DNA of 64,000 nucleotides from Alkalimarinus sediminis (GTDB lineage: Bacteria > Pseudomonadota > Gammaproteobacteria > Pseudomonadales > Oleiphilaceae): the NCBI RefSeq assembly GCF_026427595.1, contig NZ_CP101527.1, positions 2,855,001 to 2,919,000 on the forward strand, written 5' to 3'. Below are positions 52,500 to 64,000 of this stretch, one piece after another. The notes beneath the pieces were generated by a model that saw only the letters and a program-made list of their open reading frames with translations, had not been told where the DNA came from and ran no database searches. Position 1 is the stretch's first letter. Each line of letters starts with the position of its first letter. Both the position numbers and the translations under genes were made by a program.

Positions 52500-53777
52500 A
52501 TGAAATTGGAAACTATAGCCATTCACGCCGGTTACGAGCCAGACCCTACAACCAAAGCCGTAGCGGTACCCCTTTATCAAACTGCCTCTTTTGCGTTTGA
52601 CAGCACTCAACACGGTGCAGACCTATTTGACTTGAAAGTTCCCGGAAACATCTACAGCCGCATCATGAATCCGACTAACGATGTACTTGAACAACGGCTT
52701 ACCCAGATGGAAGGAGGCATCGGTGCTCTCACTATGGCTTCAGGGATGGCAGCCATTACCGCATCCATTCAGGCTATTTGCGAAGCCGGTGAGAACATCG
52801 TAAGTGTGAGCCAACTTTACGGGGGCACTTACAACCTTTTTGCCCACACGTTCCCTAAACAGGGTATCGAAGTACGCTTTGCTGACGGCAACAACATTAA
52901 CTCATTTGCAGAACTCATCGACGACAAAACCAAAGCTATCTTTTGTGAGTCGATTGGCAACCCTGCAGGAAACATAGTAGACCTGAAGGCGTTAGCCGAC
53001 ATTGCTCATCAGCACGGCGTACCACTAATCGTTGATAACACGGTTGCAACACCTTGCTTATGCCGCCCATTTGAACATGGTGCAGATATCGTTATTCACT
53101 CACTCACTAAGTATATTGGCGGCCATGGCACCACAATTGGCGGCATTATTATTGATTCAGGCAAGTTCCCTTGGGCTGAACACAAAGAGCGCTTTGCCGT
53201 CATGAACCAGCCCGACCCATCTTACCATGGCGTAGTATATGCTGAAGCACTTGGGCCTGCAGCCTATATTGGTCGCTGTCGAGTAGTGCCGCTCAGAAAC
53301 ATGGGGGCAGCACTTTCACCTTATAACGCGATGATGATCATGCAGGGTTTAGAAACCCTTGCACTTCGAATGGAAAGACATTGCGAGAATGCGCAAAAGG
53401 TCGCTGAGTTTTTGAACAAGCGGCCTGAAGTAGAGTGGGTAAACTATGGGGGCCTTGCGAGCAGCCCTTATAATACTCTGGCAAAACAGTACATGAATGG
53501 CACACCTTCTGGCATCTTGTCATTCGGTATTAAGGGCGGCATCGAAGCCGGCTCAAAGTTTATCGACGCGCTGCAATTGATCGTTCGCTTGGTTAACATT
53601 GGTGATGCTAAGTCACTAGCATGCCACCCAGCATCAACCACTCATAGACAGTTAAGTGCCGACGAGTTAGCTAGCGCAGGCGTTTCACCGGATATGGTTA
53701 GGTTATCGATTGGTATTGAGAACATAGATGACATCTTAGAAGATATCACACAGTCTCTAGAAGCCTCACAACAGTAA
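52500..53777 (+). CDS. metY: O-acetylhomoserine sulfhydrylase (aminocarboxypropyltransferase)
   Basis: PLP enzyme that makes homocysteine directly from O-acetylhomoserine and sulfide in methionine synthesis. It has 425 aa, the MetY length, about 30-40 residues longer than MetB/MetZ types. The PLP lysine is K204 in HSLTKYIGGHG. TIAIHAGYEPDPTTKAVAVP and YSRIMNPTNDVLEQRL are typical, as are SQLYGGTYNLFAHTF and the C-terminal SIGIENIDDILEDI. A good GGAGATAGG lies upstream of the ATG. I looked for a SAM riboswitch in the 216 bases upstream and saw none. It is followed by a strong terminator. Confidence 0.92.
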   Translation: MKLETIAIHAGYEPDPTTKAVAVPLYQTASFAFDSTQHGADLFDLKVPGNIYSRIMNPTNDVLEQRLTQMEGGIGALTMASGMAAITASIQAICEAGENIVSVSQLYGGTYNLFAHTFPKQGIEVRFADGNNINSFAELIDDKTKAIFCESIGNPAGNIVDLKALADIAHQHGVPLIVDNTVATPCLCRPFEHGADIVIHSLTKYIGGHGTTIGGIIIDSGKFPWAEHKERFAVMNQPDPSYHGVVYAEALGPAAYIGRCRVVPLRNMGAALSPYNAMMIMQGLETLALRMERHCENAQKVAEFLNKRPEVEWVNYGGLASSPYNTLAKQYMNGTPSGILSFGIKGGIEAGSKFIDALQLIVRLVNIGDAKSLACHPASTTHRQLSADELASAGVSPDMVRLSIGIENIDDILEDITQSLEASQQ

Positions 53778-53810
53778 AAAATCAGAAGAACACTTCCTGA
53801 TTCACCACTA

Positions 53811-53844
53811 AAAAAGGCGGCCTGTTTTTGCAGACCGCCTTTTT
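53811..53844. terminator. Bidirectional terminator between metY and hemE
   Basis: AAAAAGGCGG-C-CTG, a six-base loop, then CAG-A-CCGCCTTTTT: a 13-pair stem with one mismatch, flanked by A tract and T tract (53811-53844). It fits both convergent genes. Confidence 0.9.
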
Positions 53845-53870
53845 AGATTTGAGATATTCGATATTGAGAA

Positions 53871-54938
53871 CTAAGACTGGTGATATTTAGGACTCAATTC
53901 ATGAACCGCCTCTACAAACGCTTTGGCGTGTTCAGGATCAACAAACTGGTGAATACCATGCCCCAGGTTAAAAACATGGCCGCTGCCCGAACCATAAGCG
54001 CTGAGAATACTCTCTACTTCTTCGCGAATTCTTGCTGGTGAAGCATAGAGAACACTCGGATCCATATTGCCCTGCAGAGCGACTTTATCGCCAACCAAAC
54101 CTCTCGCAACACCAATGTCAGTTGTCCAATCTAGGCCAAGCGCATCCGCACCCGCATCTGCCATTTGAGGCAACCATTGACCACCACCCTTGGTAAACAT
54201 AATAACAGGCACTTTGCGTCCATCATGCTCTCGAATTAAACCGTCCACAATTTTCTTCATATACTGTAATGAGAATGTTTGATAGGCCGCATGGCTAAGG
54301 TTACCGCCCCAGGTATCAAATATCTGAACAGCTTGAGCCCCAGCTTTGATCTGCTCATTCAAGTAGTCAATAACTGACAAGGTGAGCTTTTCGAGGAGTT
54401 GATGCATCACTTCAGGCTTATCGTACATCATCGCCTTCACATGTCTGAAGTCTTTAGATGAGCCACCTTCAACCATATAAGTTGCAAGCGTCCACGGACT
54501 ACCCGAAAAGCCGATTAACGGCACTCGGCCGTTTAGTTCACTGCGAATAGTAGTAACCGCATTTAGGACATAATCTAAATCGGATGTTGTCTTTACGATT
54601 GGTAAGGCATCAACATCTGCTTCGGTACGAACTATTTTCTTAAAGCGTGGGCCTTCGCCTGTTTCAAAGTACAAACCTAACCCCATCGCATCAGGGATAG
54701 TCAGAATATCTGAGAACAAAATGGCTGCATCAAGCGGAAATCGCTCTAGTGGCTGTATGGTCACTTCACAGGCAAACTCTTTGTTCTTACATAAACTTAA
54801 AAAATCACCCGCTTTACTACGAAGCTCTCTATACTCAGGCAAATATCTACCCGCTTGGCGCATCATCCATACCGGAGTGTAATCTACCGGCTCTCTTAAT
54901 AATGCACGAAGAAAACGGTCATTTTTTAGCTCACCCAT
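53871..54938 (-). CDS. hemE: Uroporphyrinogen decarboxylase
   Basis: Haem pathway enzyme removing four carboxyl groups from uroporphyrinogen III. It has 355 aa from ATG 54938, the E. coli length. The N-terminal [11 protein letters not shown] is the family signature. [46 protein letters not shown] and [11 protein letters not shown] follow. The open frame continues upstream to a start at 55013, but the extra 25 residues are not conserved and AGAGAG lies before 54938. It precedes gltD/gltB in map order reading leftward, as in Pseudomonas. Confidence 0.96.
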   Translation of the reverse strand: MGELKNDRFLRALLREPVDYTPVWMMRQAGRYLPEYRELRSKAGDFLSLCKNKEFACEVTIQPLERFPLDAAILFSDILTIPDAMGLGLYFETGEGPRFKKIVRTEADVDALPIVKTTSDLDYVLNAVTTIRSELNGRVPLIGFSGSPWTLATYMVEGGSSKDFRHVKAMMYDKPEVMHQLLEKLTLSVIDYLNEQIKAGAQAVQIFDTWGGNLSHAAYQTFSLQYMKKIVDGLIREHDGRKVPVIMFTKGGGQWLPQMADAGADALGLDWTTDIGVARGLVGDKVALQGNMDPSVLYASPARIREEVESILSAYGSGSGHVFNLGHGIHQFVDPEHAKAFVEAVHELSPKYHQS

Positions 54939-55315
54939 GTAATGTCTCTCTTTTTGCGTTCTCGAAGGCTGAATGATACCGCCTAAAAAATTAATTCGAT
55001 TGCCAAATATCAATAATTGGCCAAAATAGTCATTATTATCTGACTTAAGATAATAATCTACAAAACTAAAGGAACCACCTACTCGCGCTTACCCTTAAAC
55101 GCCTTATTTTTGCTCTCCCTGCACAGACAGAAACCCATAGCTTATTGATACAGCTAAATTTTCAGTCTTCGCGGGAATAACAGCAGGTGCCTCAATTATA
55201 AGTTTCAGTGTCAGCACTAACGACTATTCCATGACAGAAAAAAGGCACGGTGGTTGCCGTGCCTTCTAATATACACTTTAGCGCTCACTAAAGCGTTAAT
55301 ATTGTATGGTAATGA
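54939..55315. other. Intergenic region between gltD and hemE
   Basis: About 377 bases. Near the gltD end there is a terminator (55238-55265). An inverted repeat CTTTAG...CTAAAG lies close to the gltD stop. The remaining 220 bases, leading to the hemE start, are AT-rich and presumably hold the hemE promoter, but I could not single out convincing -35 and -10 boxes. No small gene seen. Confidence 0.5.
55238..55265 (-). terminator. Intrinsic terminator after gltD
   Basis: Minus strand: AAGGCACGG, short loop, CCGTGCCTT, followed by TTTT (55265-55238). A 9-pair GC-rich stem with T tract, about 50 bases past the gltD stop. Confidence 0.88.
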
Positions 55316-56737
<1,422 letters not shown>

Positions 56738-56847
56738 TTAAAAGCCTCTTTAACTCTCACGTTACTGTTTATCACTGCCTTCACCTAAGTGTTACCTGAG
56801 TCTTGTAGATATCTACCAAAACGACTCAGGTGGTGAAGCCCCCAACC

Positions 56848-59800
56848 TTATTGTGGCTGGGCTCTTGTGCTGTTAAGCAAGTTCTTCAGGCTCGCTGCCT
56901 TTGGTTTAACCAACCAAAAACGAACTACATAATCGTCGAAATTATCGATTATGTGTTGAGCCCACTCACTACCCGTTTCAGTAACGTGCTCTTCAATTAC
57001 ACCACGCAAATGATTGCGATAAGGTTCCATCTGCTCGCTTGAAATACGATGAATCTCTACGAGTTCATGATTGTATTGGTCAACAAACTTATTTTTCTCG
57101 TCAAGAACATAGGCGAAACCACCCGTCATCCCTGCACCGAAGTTATAACCTGTTTCACCCAGTACCGTGATAAGACCGCCCGTCATGTACTCACAACAGT
57201 GATCTCCAACACCTTCAACAACAGCGTTTGCTCCGGAGTTTCTTACTCCAAAGCGCTCACCCGCTGTACCTGCAGCAAATAGTTTCCCGCCAGTAGCACC
57301 ATATAAGCAAGTATTACCAGCAATTGCAGTATCTTGGGTTTTAAATGTGCTGCACTGTGGTGGTCGAATAACAAGTTTACCGCCTGTCATCCCTTTGCCC
57401 ACATAGTCGTTGGCATCACCTTCAAGATACATATTTAAACCACCCGCATTCCAGACACCAAAACTCTGTCCTGCAGTACCGGTTAAATTAAGCTTAATCG
57501 GTGCATCACTCATACCCTGATTGCCATGAAGCTTGGCAATTTGACCAGATAATCTGGCACCAATTGAACGATCACAGTTGGTCACTGAGTAGGTAAACTC
57601 ACCACCAGACTTAGCCTCTATGGCATCCGCCGTTTCTGTGATCATTTTCTCCGCCAAAAGCCCCTTATCAAACGGCTCATTTCTCTCTACCTGACACATC
57701 TGAGGCTTATCAGCAGGGACGTGATCATTAAAGAGTATCGGAGATAAATCTAGGTTTTTCTGTTTATTAGTCTTACCTGGAAGAACCTCTAGTAGCTCCG
57801 TGCGACCAATCAACTCTTCAAGCGAGCGAACACCCAACTTAGCCATCCACTCACGGGTTTCTTCAGCCACAAACTTGAAGAAATGCATAACCATTTCGAC
57901 TGTGCCGATAAAGTGCTTATCACGCAAATTCTCGTTTTGAGTCGCAACACCCGTCGCACAGTTGTTCAAGTGACATATACGAAGGTATTTACAGCCTAGT
58001 GCAACCATAGGCATGGTGCCGAAACCGAAGCTTTCTGCGCCTAGAATTGCCGCCTTGATCACGTCAAGACCGGTTTTTAAACCACCGTCAGTCTGTAGGC
58101 GAACCTTACCTCGCAAATCATTCCCTCTAAGTGCTTGTTGAGCTTCGCTCAAACCAAGCTCCCAAGGAGACCCTGCATAACGAACAGAAGTTAATGGGCT
58201 TGCTGCAGTACCGCCGTCATAACCAGATATGGTAATTAAGTCTGCATAGGCCTTTGCAACACCCGCTGCGATAGTCCCGACTCCAGGCTCCGACACCAAC
58301 TTCACCGATACCAATGCTGTTGGGTTAACCTGTTTCAAATCGAAAATTAGCTGTGCTAAATCTTCGATAGAGTAGATATCGTGATGAGGAGGTGGCGAAA
58401 TCAATGTTACACCAGGTACAGAGTATCTGAGTGTCGCAATTAGCTTGTTAACTTTTCCTCCAGGAAGCTGCCCACCCTCTCCAGGTTTAGCACCCTGTGC
58501 TACTTTAATCTGAATAACGTCAGCACTACTCAGGTAGTGTGGTGTAACACCAAAACGTCCTGATGCAACCTGCTTAATCTTAGATCGCTTATTAGTACCG
58601 TAACGAATTGGGTCTTCACCGCCTTCACCTGAATTTGAGCGACCTCCTAGCGTGTTCATCGCTACCGCCAACGCCTCATGAGCTTCTGGCGATAGTGCAC
58701 CCAATGACATTGCTGCAGAATCAAACCGGGCAACGATGCTTTCCATAGGCTCGACTTCTGAGAGGTCTATTGGCGACTGATTTTCTGATAATTTGAATAG
58801 GTCACGCAATGTAGCGACAGGCCGATCATTAACCAATGATGCGTACTCACGATAGACACCATAATCGCCAGTCTGAACGGCTTGCTGAATAGTCCGAACA
58901 ACATCTGGGTTGTATGCATGGTATTCACTACCGTGAACAAACTTTAACAGACCGCCTTGAGATATTGGCTTTCGCTTTTTCCATGCATCATTGGCTAGCA
59001 ACTGCTGCTCAAACTGGAAGTCGTAGAAGCTAGCACCCTGAATTCTACTTGTTACACCTTTAAAGCAGAGGTCAACAACTTCATCTGCCAAGCCAACCGC
59101 TTCAAAGAGTTGAGCGCCACGGTACGAAGCAATGGTAGAAATCCCCATCTTAGACAGGATTTTCATCAGCCCTTTACCAATACCTTTACGGTAGTTGTTC
59201 TTCGCTTCGATTGGGTCGATCAACATCTCACCAGTACTGATAAGATCGTTAAGCACCTGATATGCAAGATATGGATAGACCGCTGTCGCACCAAAACCAA
59301 ACAACACAGCAAAGTGATGAGGGTCTCTTACAAAGCCACTCTCTACTACTATATTCGAATCACAACGAAGGCCTTCTTCCACTAATCTATGGTGAACCGC
59401 CCCTGTAGCCATAAAGGCATTAATTGGGAGCTTTCCTTCGGTGAGGTTTTTGTCGCTTAGGATAAGAATAACGTTGCCGTCACGAACACTTTGTTCTGCC
59501 TGATCACAAACTGACTTAACTGCCTGCTCTAGACCCTGTTCCGGACTGTAACTAAGCTCAATTTTAGCGACATCAAACCCTGAAGTCTCTTTAGATGATA
59601 AACGCTGGAATTTTGCGGGCGATAATACCGGTGTACTCAGTATTACACGCTTAGCGTGCTCTGGAGTCTCTTCGAATATATTTTGCTCCGCGCCAATACA
59701 GGTTTCCAACGACATAACAATTGCTTCACGCAATGGGTCTATCGGTGGGTTGGTGACCTGGGCAAACTTCTGTCTAAAGTAATCAGCAACTGATCTAACG

Positions 59801-61296
59801 CGCTCAGACAATACCGCCATTGGTGTATCATCACCCATAGAGCCGACGGCTTCTTGCCCATCCTCACCGAGTGGACGCAAGATCTGATCTCGCTCCTCAA
59901 AGGTGACCTGAAACATCTTCATCTGAGTATTCAGCTCATCTCGCTCCATGACTTTAAAGTCTGGAGTCGCTTTACCTAGCGTTGCTTCAAGACGAGTAGC
60001 ATTATCTCTTAGCCACTGTTTGTAAGGGTGCGCACTTTTTAGTATTTGGTCTACATCATCGGTATGTAGAACCTTGCCAGTAAAGGTGTCGACAGCCAAT
60101 ATTTGACCTGGTCCAACACGCCCTTTAGCGACAACATCTTCTGGCTGATAGCCATAGGTACCAATCTCTGAAGCCAAGGTGATATAGCCATTCTTGGTAA
60201 TAACCCAGCGAGATGGGCGCAAGCCATTACGGTCTAGCAAACACACCGCATAACGACCATCAGATAATACAACGCCTGCCGGTCCATCCCATGGCTCCAT
60301 GTGCATGGAGTTGTATTCATAAAAAGAACGAAGGTCAGCGTCCATCGTATCTATGTTTTGCCATGCGGGCGGAATCATCATTCTAACCGCACGGAATAGA
60401 TCAACGCCTCCAGCCAATAAAACCTCTAGCATGTTATCCATGCTAGAAGAGTCTGAACCAGTTCTATTAACTAATGGCTGAATAGACTGTAGATCAGGCA
60501 GGTCGGCAGATTTAAACTTAGAAGCACGAGCCAACGCCCAGTTTCTATTCCCTTCTACTGTATTAATCTCACCATTGTGAGCCAGCATCCTAAATGGCTG
60601 AGCCAATGGCCAACGAGGCATAGTATTAGTCGAGAATCGCTGATGGAATACACAGATAGCGGTTTCAAAAAGCTCGTCCTTCAAATCCAAATAAAAGCTT
60701 GGAAGATCAACAGGCATCATTAAGCCTTTGTATGACAGAACTTTTTCTGAAAGAGAACAAACATAGAACTCTTCATCGCCGGCTAGTTCGATCTCAGCAT
60801 GTCTGCGAGCAAGAAACAATTTAATAGCGAAGTCTTTTTCAGACAGTTCGCCGCCCGCAACAAAGACCTGCTCAATGCCTGGCAAACAGTCTAAAGCCAT
60901 TGGGCCTAGGCAAGCATTATCTGTCGGCACAGCACGCCAGCCAATAACTTCAAGCCCTTCATTACAAAGATGCTTTTCAAACACTTTCTTTGAGGATTCA
61001 GCTTTGGTCGCATCCTGATTAAGGAACGTCATACCAACGCCATAGCGCTGACCAAGATCTGCATCGAATAGTTCTTTTGCAACATGACGCAGGAATGCAT
61101 CCGGCTTTTGCAGCAATAAACCACAACCGTCACCGGTTTTGCCATCTGCAGCAATACCGCCGCGATGGGTCATGCAGGTCAAAGATTCAATGGCTGTCAC
61201 AAGTAGATCATGACTAGCCTGACCCTCCATATGGGCAATCAAGCCAAATCCACAGTTATCCTTGAAATCATCAGGATGATACAAACCTGTCATCAT
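56848..61296 (-). CDS. gltB: Glutamate synthase (NADPH) large subunit
   Basis: Makes two glutamates from glutamine and 2-oxoglutarate. It has 1482 aa. The glutaminase domain starts at C15 ([13 protein letters not shown]), exposed after removal of a 14-residue propeptide. Further parts: the FMN-binding synthase domain with [20 protein letters not shown], the 3Fe-4S cluster site [15 protein letters not shown] (about 1110), and the C-terminal glycine-rich beta-helix ([17 protein letters not shown]). A promoter lies about 100 bases upstream. It is co-transcribed with gltD. As in Pseudomonas, the next gene upstream is the AAA/SPOR protein. Confidence 0.97.
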   Translation of the reverse strand: MMTGLYHPDDFKDNCGFGLIAHMEGQASHDLLVTAIESLTCMTHRGGIAADGKTGDGCGLLLQKPDAFLRHVAKELFDADLGQRYGVGMTFLNQDATKAESSKKVFEKHLCNEGLEVIGWRAVPTDNACLGPMALDCLPGIEQVFVAGGELSEKDFAIKLFLARRHAEIELAGDEEFYVCSLSEKVLSYKGLMMPVDLPSFYLDLKDELFETAICVFHQRFSTNTMPRWPLAQPFRMLAHNGEINTVEGNRNWALARASKFKSADLPDLQSIQPLVNRTGSDSSSMDNMLEVLLAGGVDLFRAVRMMIPPAWQNIDTMDADLRSFYEYNSMHMEPWDGPAGVVLSDGRYAVCLLDRNGLRPSRWVITKNGYITLASEIGTYGYQPEDVVAKGRVGPGQILAVDTFTGKVLHTDDVDQILKSAHPYKQWLRDNATRLEATLGKATPDFKVMERDELNTQMKMFQVTFEERDQILRPLGEDGQEAVGSMGDDTPMAVLSERVRSVADYFRQKFAQVTNPPIDPLREAIVMSLETCIGAEQNIFEETPEHAKRVILSTPVLSPAKFQRLSSKETSGFDVAKIELSYSPEQGLEQAVKSVCDQAEQSVRDGNVILILSDKNLTEGKLPINAFMATGAVHHRLVEEGLRCDSNIVVESGFVRDPHHFAVLFGFGATAVYPYLAYQVLNDLISTGEMLIDPIEAKNNYRKGIGKGLMKILSKMGISTIASYRGAQLFEAVGLADEVVDLCFKGVTSRIQGASFYDFQFEQQLLANDAWKKRKPISQGGLLKFVHGSEYHAYNPDVVRTIQQAVQTGDYGVYREYASLVNDRPVATLRDLFKLSENQSPIDLSEVEPMESIVARFDSAAMSLGALSPEAHEALAVAMNTLGGRSNSGEGGEDPIRYGTNKRSKIKQVASGRFGVTPHYLSSADVIQIKVAQGAKPGEGGQLPGGKVNKLIATLRYSVPGVTLISPPPHHDIYSIEDLAQLIFDLKQVNPTALVSVKLVSEPGVGTIAAGVAKAYADLITISGYDGGTAASPLTSVRYAGSPWELGLSEAQQALRGNDLRGKVRLQTDGGLKTGLDVIKAAILGAESFGFGTMPMVALGCKYLRICHLNNCATGVATQNENLRDKHFIGTVEMVMHFFKFVAEETREWMAKLGVRSLEELIGRTELLEVLPGKTNKQKNLDLSPILFNDHVPADKPQMCQVERNEPFDKGLLAEKMITETADAIEAKSGGEFTYSVTNCDRSIGARLSGQIAKLHGNQGMSDAPIKLNLTGTAGQSFGVWNAGGLNMYLEGDANDYVGKGMTGGKLVIRPPQCSTFKTQDTAIAGNTCLYGATGGKLFAAGTAGERFGVRNSGANAVVEGVGDHCCEYMTGGLITVLGETGYNFGAGMTGGFAYVLDEKNKFVDQYNHELVEIHRISSEQMEPYRNHLRGVIEEHVTETGSEWAQHIIDNFDDYVVRFWLVKPKAASLKNLLNSTRAQPQ

Positions 61297-61389
61297 ATTT
61301 CACACTCTCGCGTTTATTCTTTACTAATCAGAAACTTACAAAAAACAGTGATCAAAGTAAGCTTGAGATCCTCAAAATTTGGGGTGGCT

Positions 61390-61418
61390 ATTTTACATGT
61401 CTACTGGTGGGCATACAA
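61390..61418 (-). promoter_or_regulatory. Probable promoter of gltB-gltD
   Basis: Read leftward: TTGTAT (61418-61413), 17 bases, TAAAAT (61395-61390; five of six). The -35 box is weak, which would fit an activated promoter. Confidence 0.45.
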
Positions 61419-61507
61419 ATTTATCGGGTTTTTATATCCGATACTTAAAGCAAAAAAACAGACATTCTCTAATTATTTCAATAAGTAAGAACACGTATAG
61501 ATAATTG

Positions 61508-61544
61508 AATTATCGCTGCATTTTAGCCCAAAACAGCGATAATT
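61508..61544 (-). terminator. Hairpin after the DamX-like gene
   Basis: Perfect 11-bp stem AATTATCGCTG (61508-61518) with CAGCGATAATT (61534-61544), loop of 15 bases. It lies directly after the DamX-like stop and before the gltB promoter region. The T tract is weak. Confidence 0.55.
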
Positions 61545-61551
61545 AGTGGCG

Positions 61552-63255
61552 CTATAGCCCTTCTATGCTTCTGATCCAAGGCTTTTGCTTCTTTACAGAG
61601 GCTGGCAGTTTGTCCATTTTAGCTCTGGCTTGAGCTTTATTAGCATAAACACCAAAAACGACAACATACCATGGTTTTTCTTTATAGAGAGACTCAATAT
61701 AAACCAACTCTGTTGTTGTACGTACACTTTCAATATATTTGATTGCAGTTTGTTCGTTTCTGCTTCCTAACACCTGAATAGTGTAAGCTCCTTTCTGCTG
61801 AGAAGAAACCCACTGATCATCACGAAAACGGGGATGCCTAGCCGGGCTCTGATCAACTAGGCTCTGATCAACTACCACCTGCTTATCTGCTCCCTTACCA
61901 CTTTCTTTCTTTATCGGCTGCACCAAAATCTTTTCGCTTTCTTTAAGGGTTTGCTCAGGCTTAGTACTAACAGCAGGGCCCTCTTCATCCTCTTTGATAG
62001 TACTCTCAGCGGCATCTATCTCGTCACGGCTAGCACTGACAACACTACTTGGCTGTATGACACCTTCAGAAGAGTAAATCGCCTCACCCGCAACATTGAC
62101 CACCGGTGGGCTCACTGTAATAGACTGACTATCATCACGCTCTACTTCGGCTTGTGCTACCTCCACGTCCACGGCAGGCAACTCACTGACTTTTTCCTCT
62201 GCCTGCTTGATCTTTTCTAATAAGCTCTCACGGTCTAAAGTGCTCACTTTCTGGTCTTCGGTCAGGGTAACGCCTCTGCTATCAGCGTTATCCGCTGGGG
62301 ACTCGTCACTCGTTTCTTGACTCCCATTATTGGCGACCTCACTATCGGAAGAAGAAAAAAACAGATTATACTGATAACCAATCACTGCAAACGAAAGCAA
62401 TAGCGACACCACAACCCCCACCAGCAAACCACTAAACCCTCTAGGCGTATTGGTTTTAGGTTGCGGCATCTCAAAGGCATCGAGTAAAACACCAGGGGCA
62501 ATTCTATTAATTCTGCCAGGGCACCCTTTACCTAGCTCATAGAGTGCCTTTCTCTGGTTATCAGAAAACTCCGGCTCTACCTTAGAACCCGCCTTTATCA
62601 GTCGAAGACTAACATAGGTTTCGGCATCTTCTTTGGAAAAAGGCTTTAAATGAATTTGATGAATCCAACTACAGGTGGCGGGGTCAACACCTTCACACGT
62701 TATTGACTGCAGTATTTCAGGCCGACCTGACACCAACAGACAAATGCCGGAATCCCCTCCGAGCCCTCTAAAAGTAGACAACAGGACTTTAAAGCTATCG
62801 CGATTGGTTTTATGGGCATCATCCACAACCAACAACAAGCGGTCCCCAGACGCGGCATTATGAGCGCACGTTTCTAGTACTCGCTCCATTGTACGCGTCA
62901 CGGGCTCACCTTCAATTTGCTGCATATCAAGCCGCTTACACAACTCATGAGCAAGTTTGCGAGGGCTCGCTATCAAAGACGGCTTGAGACTAACCATTCG
63001 AACGCCATCTGCAATATGCTTGCTTAGCTCAGCAAGCAGCGTAGTCTTGCCGCTTCCCGCCTCGCCGGTCAATAACAAGACCATATCACCATAGCTAACA
63101 AGGTGCCTGAGTGTTTCAAGGTTGTGCTGCCGCTGAGCCCCCTGAAAAAACAGATGAGTTGCCTCACTAAAAGGCTCAGTTTTAAGCTGATATTTATCTC
63201 TTAACTGGTCATTTAGAGATAAGTTTCGGTCATGTTCCGTCACGGCAGCATTCAT
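61552..63255 (-). CDS. DamX-like AAA ATPase with SPOR domain
   Basis: Membrane protein of 567 aa joining an ExeA/GspA-type AAA ATPase to a C-terminal SPOR domain. Counting from the upstream TTG, Walker A is GEAGSGKT (70-77) and Walker B is LLLVVDDAHK (about 146-155). One transmembrane helix covers about 284-305. An acidic Ser/Glu/Val-rich linker follows (about 310-485), then the SPOR fold, GAYTIQVLGSRNEQTAIKYI to the end, which binds denuded septal glycan. The order aroB-damX-like-gltB is shared with Pseudomonas. A cell-division role is inferred from SPOR. The start is uncertain: ATG 63255 or TTG 63273. The linker carries a 15-bp duplication at 61846-61875. Confidence 0.88.
   Translation of the reverse strand: MNAAVTEHDRNLSLNDQLRDKYQLKTEPFSEATHLFFQGAQRQHNLETLRHLVSYGDMVLLLTGEAGSGKTTLLAELSKHIADGVRMVSLKPSLIASPRKLAHELCKRLDMQQIEGEPVTRTMERVLETCAHNAASGDRLLLVVDDAHKTNRDSFKVLLSTFRGLGGDSGICLLVSGRPEILQSITCEGVDPATCSWIHQIHLKPFSKEDAETYVSLRLIKAGSKVEPEFSDNQRKALYELGKGCPGRINRIAPGVLLDAFEMPQPKTNTPRGFSGLLVGVVVSLLLSFAVIGYQYNLFFSSSDSEVANNGSQETSDESPADNADSRGVTLTEDQKVSTLDRESLLEKIKQAEEKVSELPAVDVEVAQAEVERDDSQSITVSPPVVNVAGEAIYSSEGVIQPSSVVSASRDEIDAAESTIKEDEEGPAVSTKPEQTLKESEKILVQPIKKESGKGADKQVVVDQSLVDQSPARHPRFRDDQWVSSQQKGAYTIQVLGSRNEQTAIKYIESVRTTTELVYIESLYKEKPWYVVVFGVYANKAQARAKMDKLPASVKKQKPWIRSIEGL
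61846..61875 (-). repeat. 15-bp direct duplication in the DamX-like gene
   Basis: GCTCTGATCAACTAG (61846-61860) is followed at once by GCTCTGATCAACTAC (61861-61875). In the protein it gives the doubled LVDQS-type pentapeptide in the linker just before the SPOR domain. Confidence 0.8.
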
Positions 63256-63282
63256 ATTATTTACAGATTCCAAAAAGCACTA

Positions 63283-64000
63283 TCAACTCGACAACTCAGA
63301 ACTACACGTCAAAGTAGCATCTAGATTAGACGACTCAAACTGTTCAGTAACAAATGCATAACCGAGCTTATCCATCAACACTAAGCGCAAACCACCATCT
63401 ATTACTTTTTTATCCACCGACATCAACGCTCTAAAACGCTCAACACTCATCTCTTTTGGTGGCGCAACAGGTAACGTCGACTTTTCCAATAACGCTATTA
63501 TCCTGCTGACATCATCAGCGCTAATCCAACCTTGCCGACAAGAGAGATCTGCAGCCATCACCATGCCTGCTGCAACCGCCTCACCGTGCAGCCACTCACC
63601 ATAACCCATATGGGTTTCGATAGCATGGCCAAACGTATGCCCCAAGTTAAGAATCGCCCTTACTCCGCCTTCTCGTTCATCTTCACTCACCACCAACGCC
63701 TTACATTGACACGAGGTTTCAATGGCATAAGCAACCGCCTCCGGGTTAAGCGCGATAAGTTTTTCGATATTTGTTTCTAACCACTCAAAAAAGCTTACAT
63801 CACGAATAAGCCCATACTTAATAACTTCTGCAATACCCGCCGCAACTTCACGCTCAGGGAGGGTATTTAACGTGTCTGTGTCGATAATAACTGCATTCGG
63901 CTGATGGAAGGCTCCGATCATATTCTTACCTAGCGGATGATTGACGCCGGTCTTCCCTCCTACTGACGAGTCCACCTGCGATAGTAGCGTAGTCGGGATC
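63283..64000 (-). CDS. aroB: 3-dehydroquinate synthase, 5' end missing
   Basis: Second shikimate enzyme (DAHP to 3-dehydroquinate; NAD and a metal as cofactors). The frame runs off the right edge. The visible 238 codons begin with [20 protein letters not shown], so the GTG at 63975 is an internal valine and not a start. Metal and substrate motifs: [34 protein letters not shown] and [13 protein letters not shown]. The C-terminus has some 20 less conserved residues ([18 protein letters not shown]). The gene is followed by the DamX-like gene, the standard aroK-aroB-damX neighbourhood. Confidence 0.96.
   Translation of the reverse strand, partial: IPTTLLSQVDSSVGGKTGVNHPLGKNMIGAFHQPNAVIIDTDTLNTLPEREVAAGIAEVIKYGLIRDVSFFEWLETNIEKLIALNPEAVAYAIETSCQCKALVVSEDEREGGVRAILNLGHTFGHAIETHMGYGEWLHGEAVAAGMVMAADLSCRQGWISADDVSRIIALLEKSTLPVAPPKEMSVERFRALMSVDKKVIDGGLRLVLMDKLGYAFVTEQFESSNLDATLTCSSELSS

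Noticed and set aside
63283-63975. aroB starting at GTG 63975
   Set aside because: The frame continues upstream to the window edge with conserved residues (IPTTLLSQ), so this GTG codes for an internal valine.

Overview
The window is chromosomal DNA from a gammaproteobacterium of the Pseudomonas / Oceanospirillales-Marinobacter kind. Three things point there. Several gene blocks follow the order I know from Pseudomonas aeruginosa: clpB-pgeF-rluD-bamD-pilSR-thiO-minor pilins-ispH-fkpB-lspA-ileS-ribF-murJ-rpsT-proB-obgE-rpmA-rplU-ispB, pgpA-thiL-nusB-ribH-ribB-ribE-ribD-nrdR, and hemE-gltD-gltB-(AAA/SPOR protein)-aroB. A wax ester synthase/DGAT gene follows ispB, as expected of marine lipid-storing genera such as Marinobacter, Alcanivorax or Oleiphilus. 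Base composition looks AT-leaning, perhaps mid-40s percent G+C (not counted), which is low for Pseudomonas or Marinobacter. The genus cannot be fixed from the sequence alone.

Layout. 1-3.4 kb: acetolactate synthase ilvI/ilvH (ilvH runs off the left edge) and two small genes. 3.5-10.8 kb: clpB with a good sigma-32 promoter, pgeF, rluD, bamD, nadE. 10.9-23.1 kb: the type IV pilus block, with the pilS/pilR two-component system, thiO on the opposite strand, then fimT, pilE, fimU, pilV, pilW, pilX, pilY1 and a pilY2-like gene. 23.1-31 kb, leftward: ispH, fkpB, lspA, ileS, ribF, murJ. 31-38 kb: rpsT, proB, obgE, rpmA, rplU, ispB, wax ester synthase. 38-41 kb: the AMMECR1/MEMO pair, a repeat-rich lipoprotein and a DUF6316 protein. 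41-48.6 kb, leftward: pgpA, thiL, nusB, the riboflavin genes, nrdR, glyA. 48.7-54.9 kb: ettA, a MapZ-like PilZ protein, radA, metY, hemE. 55.3-64 kb, leftward: gltD, gltB, a DamX-like AAA/SPOR protein and aroB (truncated by the right edge).

The genes are mostly housekeeping: branched-chain amino acid, proline, glutamate, methionine, shikimate, riboflavin/FAD, NAD, thiamine, haem and isoprenoid synthesis, translation, and envelope assembly. The type IV pilus cluster and the MapZ-like protein concern surface motility and c-di-GMP control. I saw no insertion sequence, prophage, CRISPR array, tRNA or rRNA gene.

The less ordinary features are short repeats and leader structures. The main ones are: a nine-unit 15-bp tandem array filling the fkpB leader, directly after a promoter, and encoding a 37-codon pentapeptide-repeat ORF; a potential riboregulator at memo, with a Shine-Dalgarno/anti-Shine-Dalgarno pair and an intrinsic-terminator hairpin inside the first codons; minisatellites at the 3' end of the wax ester synthase gene and after it; a heptamer array between obgE and proB; a low-complexity insert in PilS; and an RGD motif plus three calcium-type loops in PilY1.
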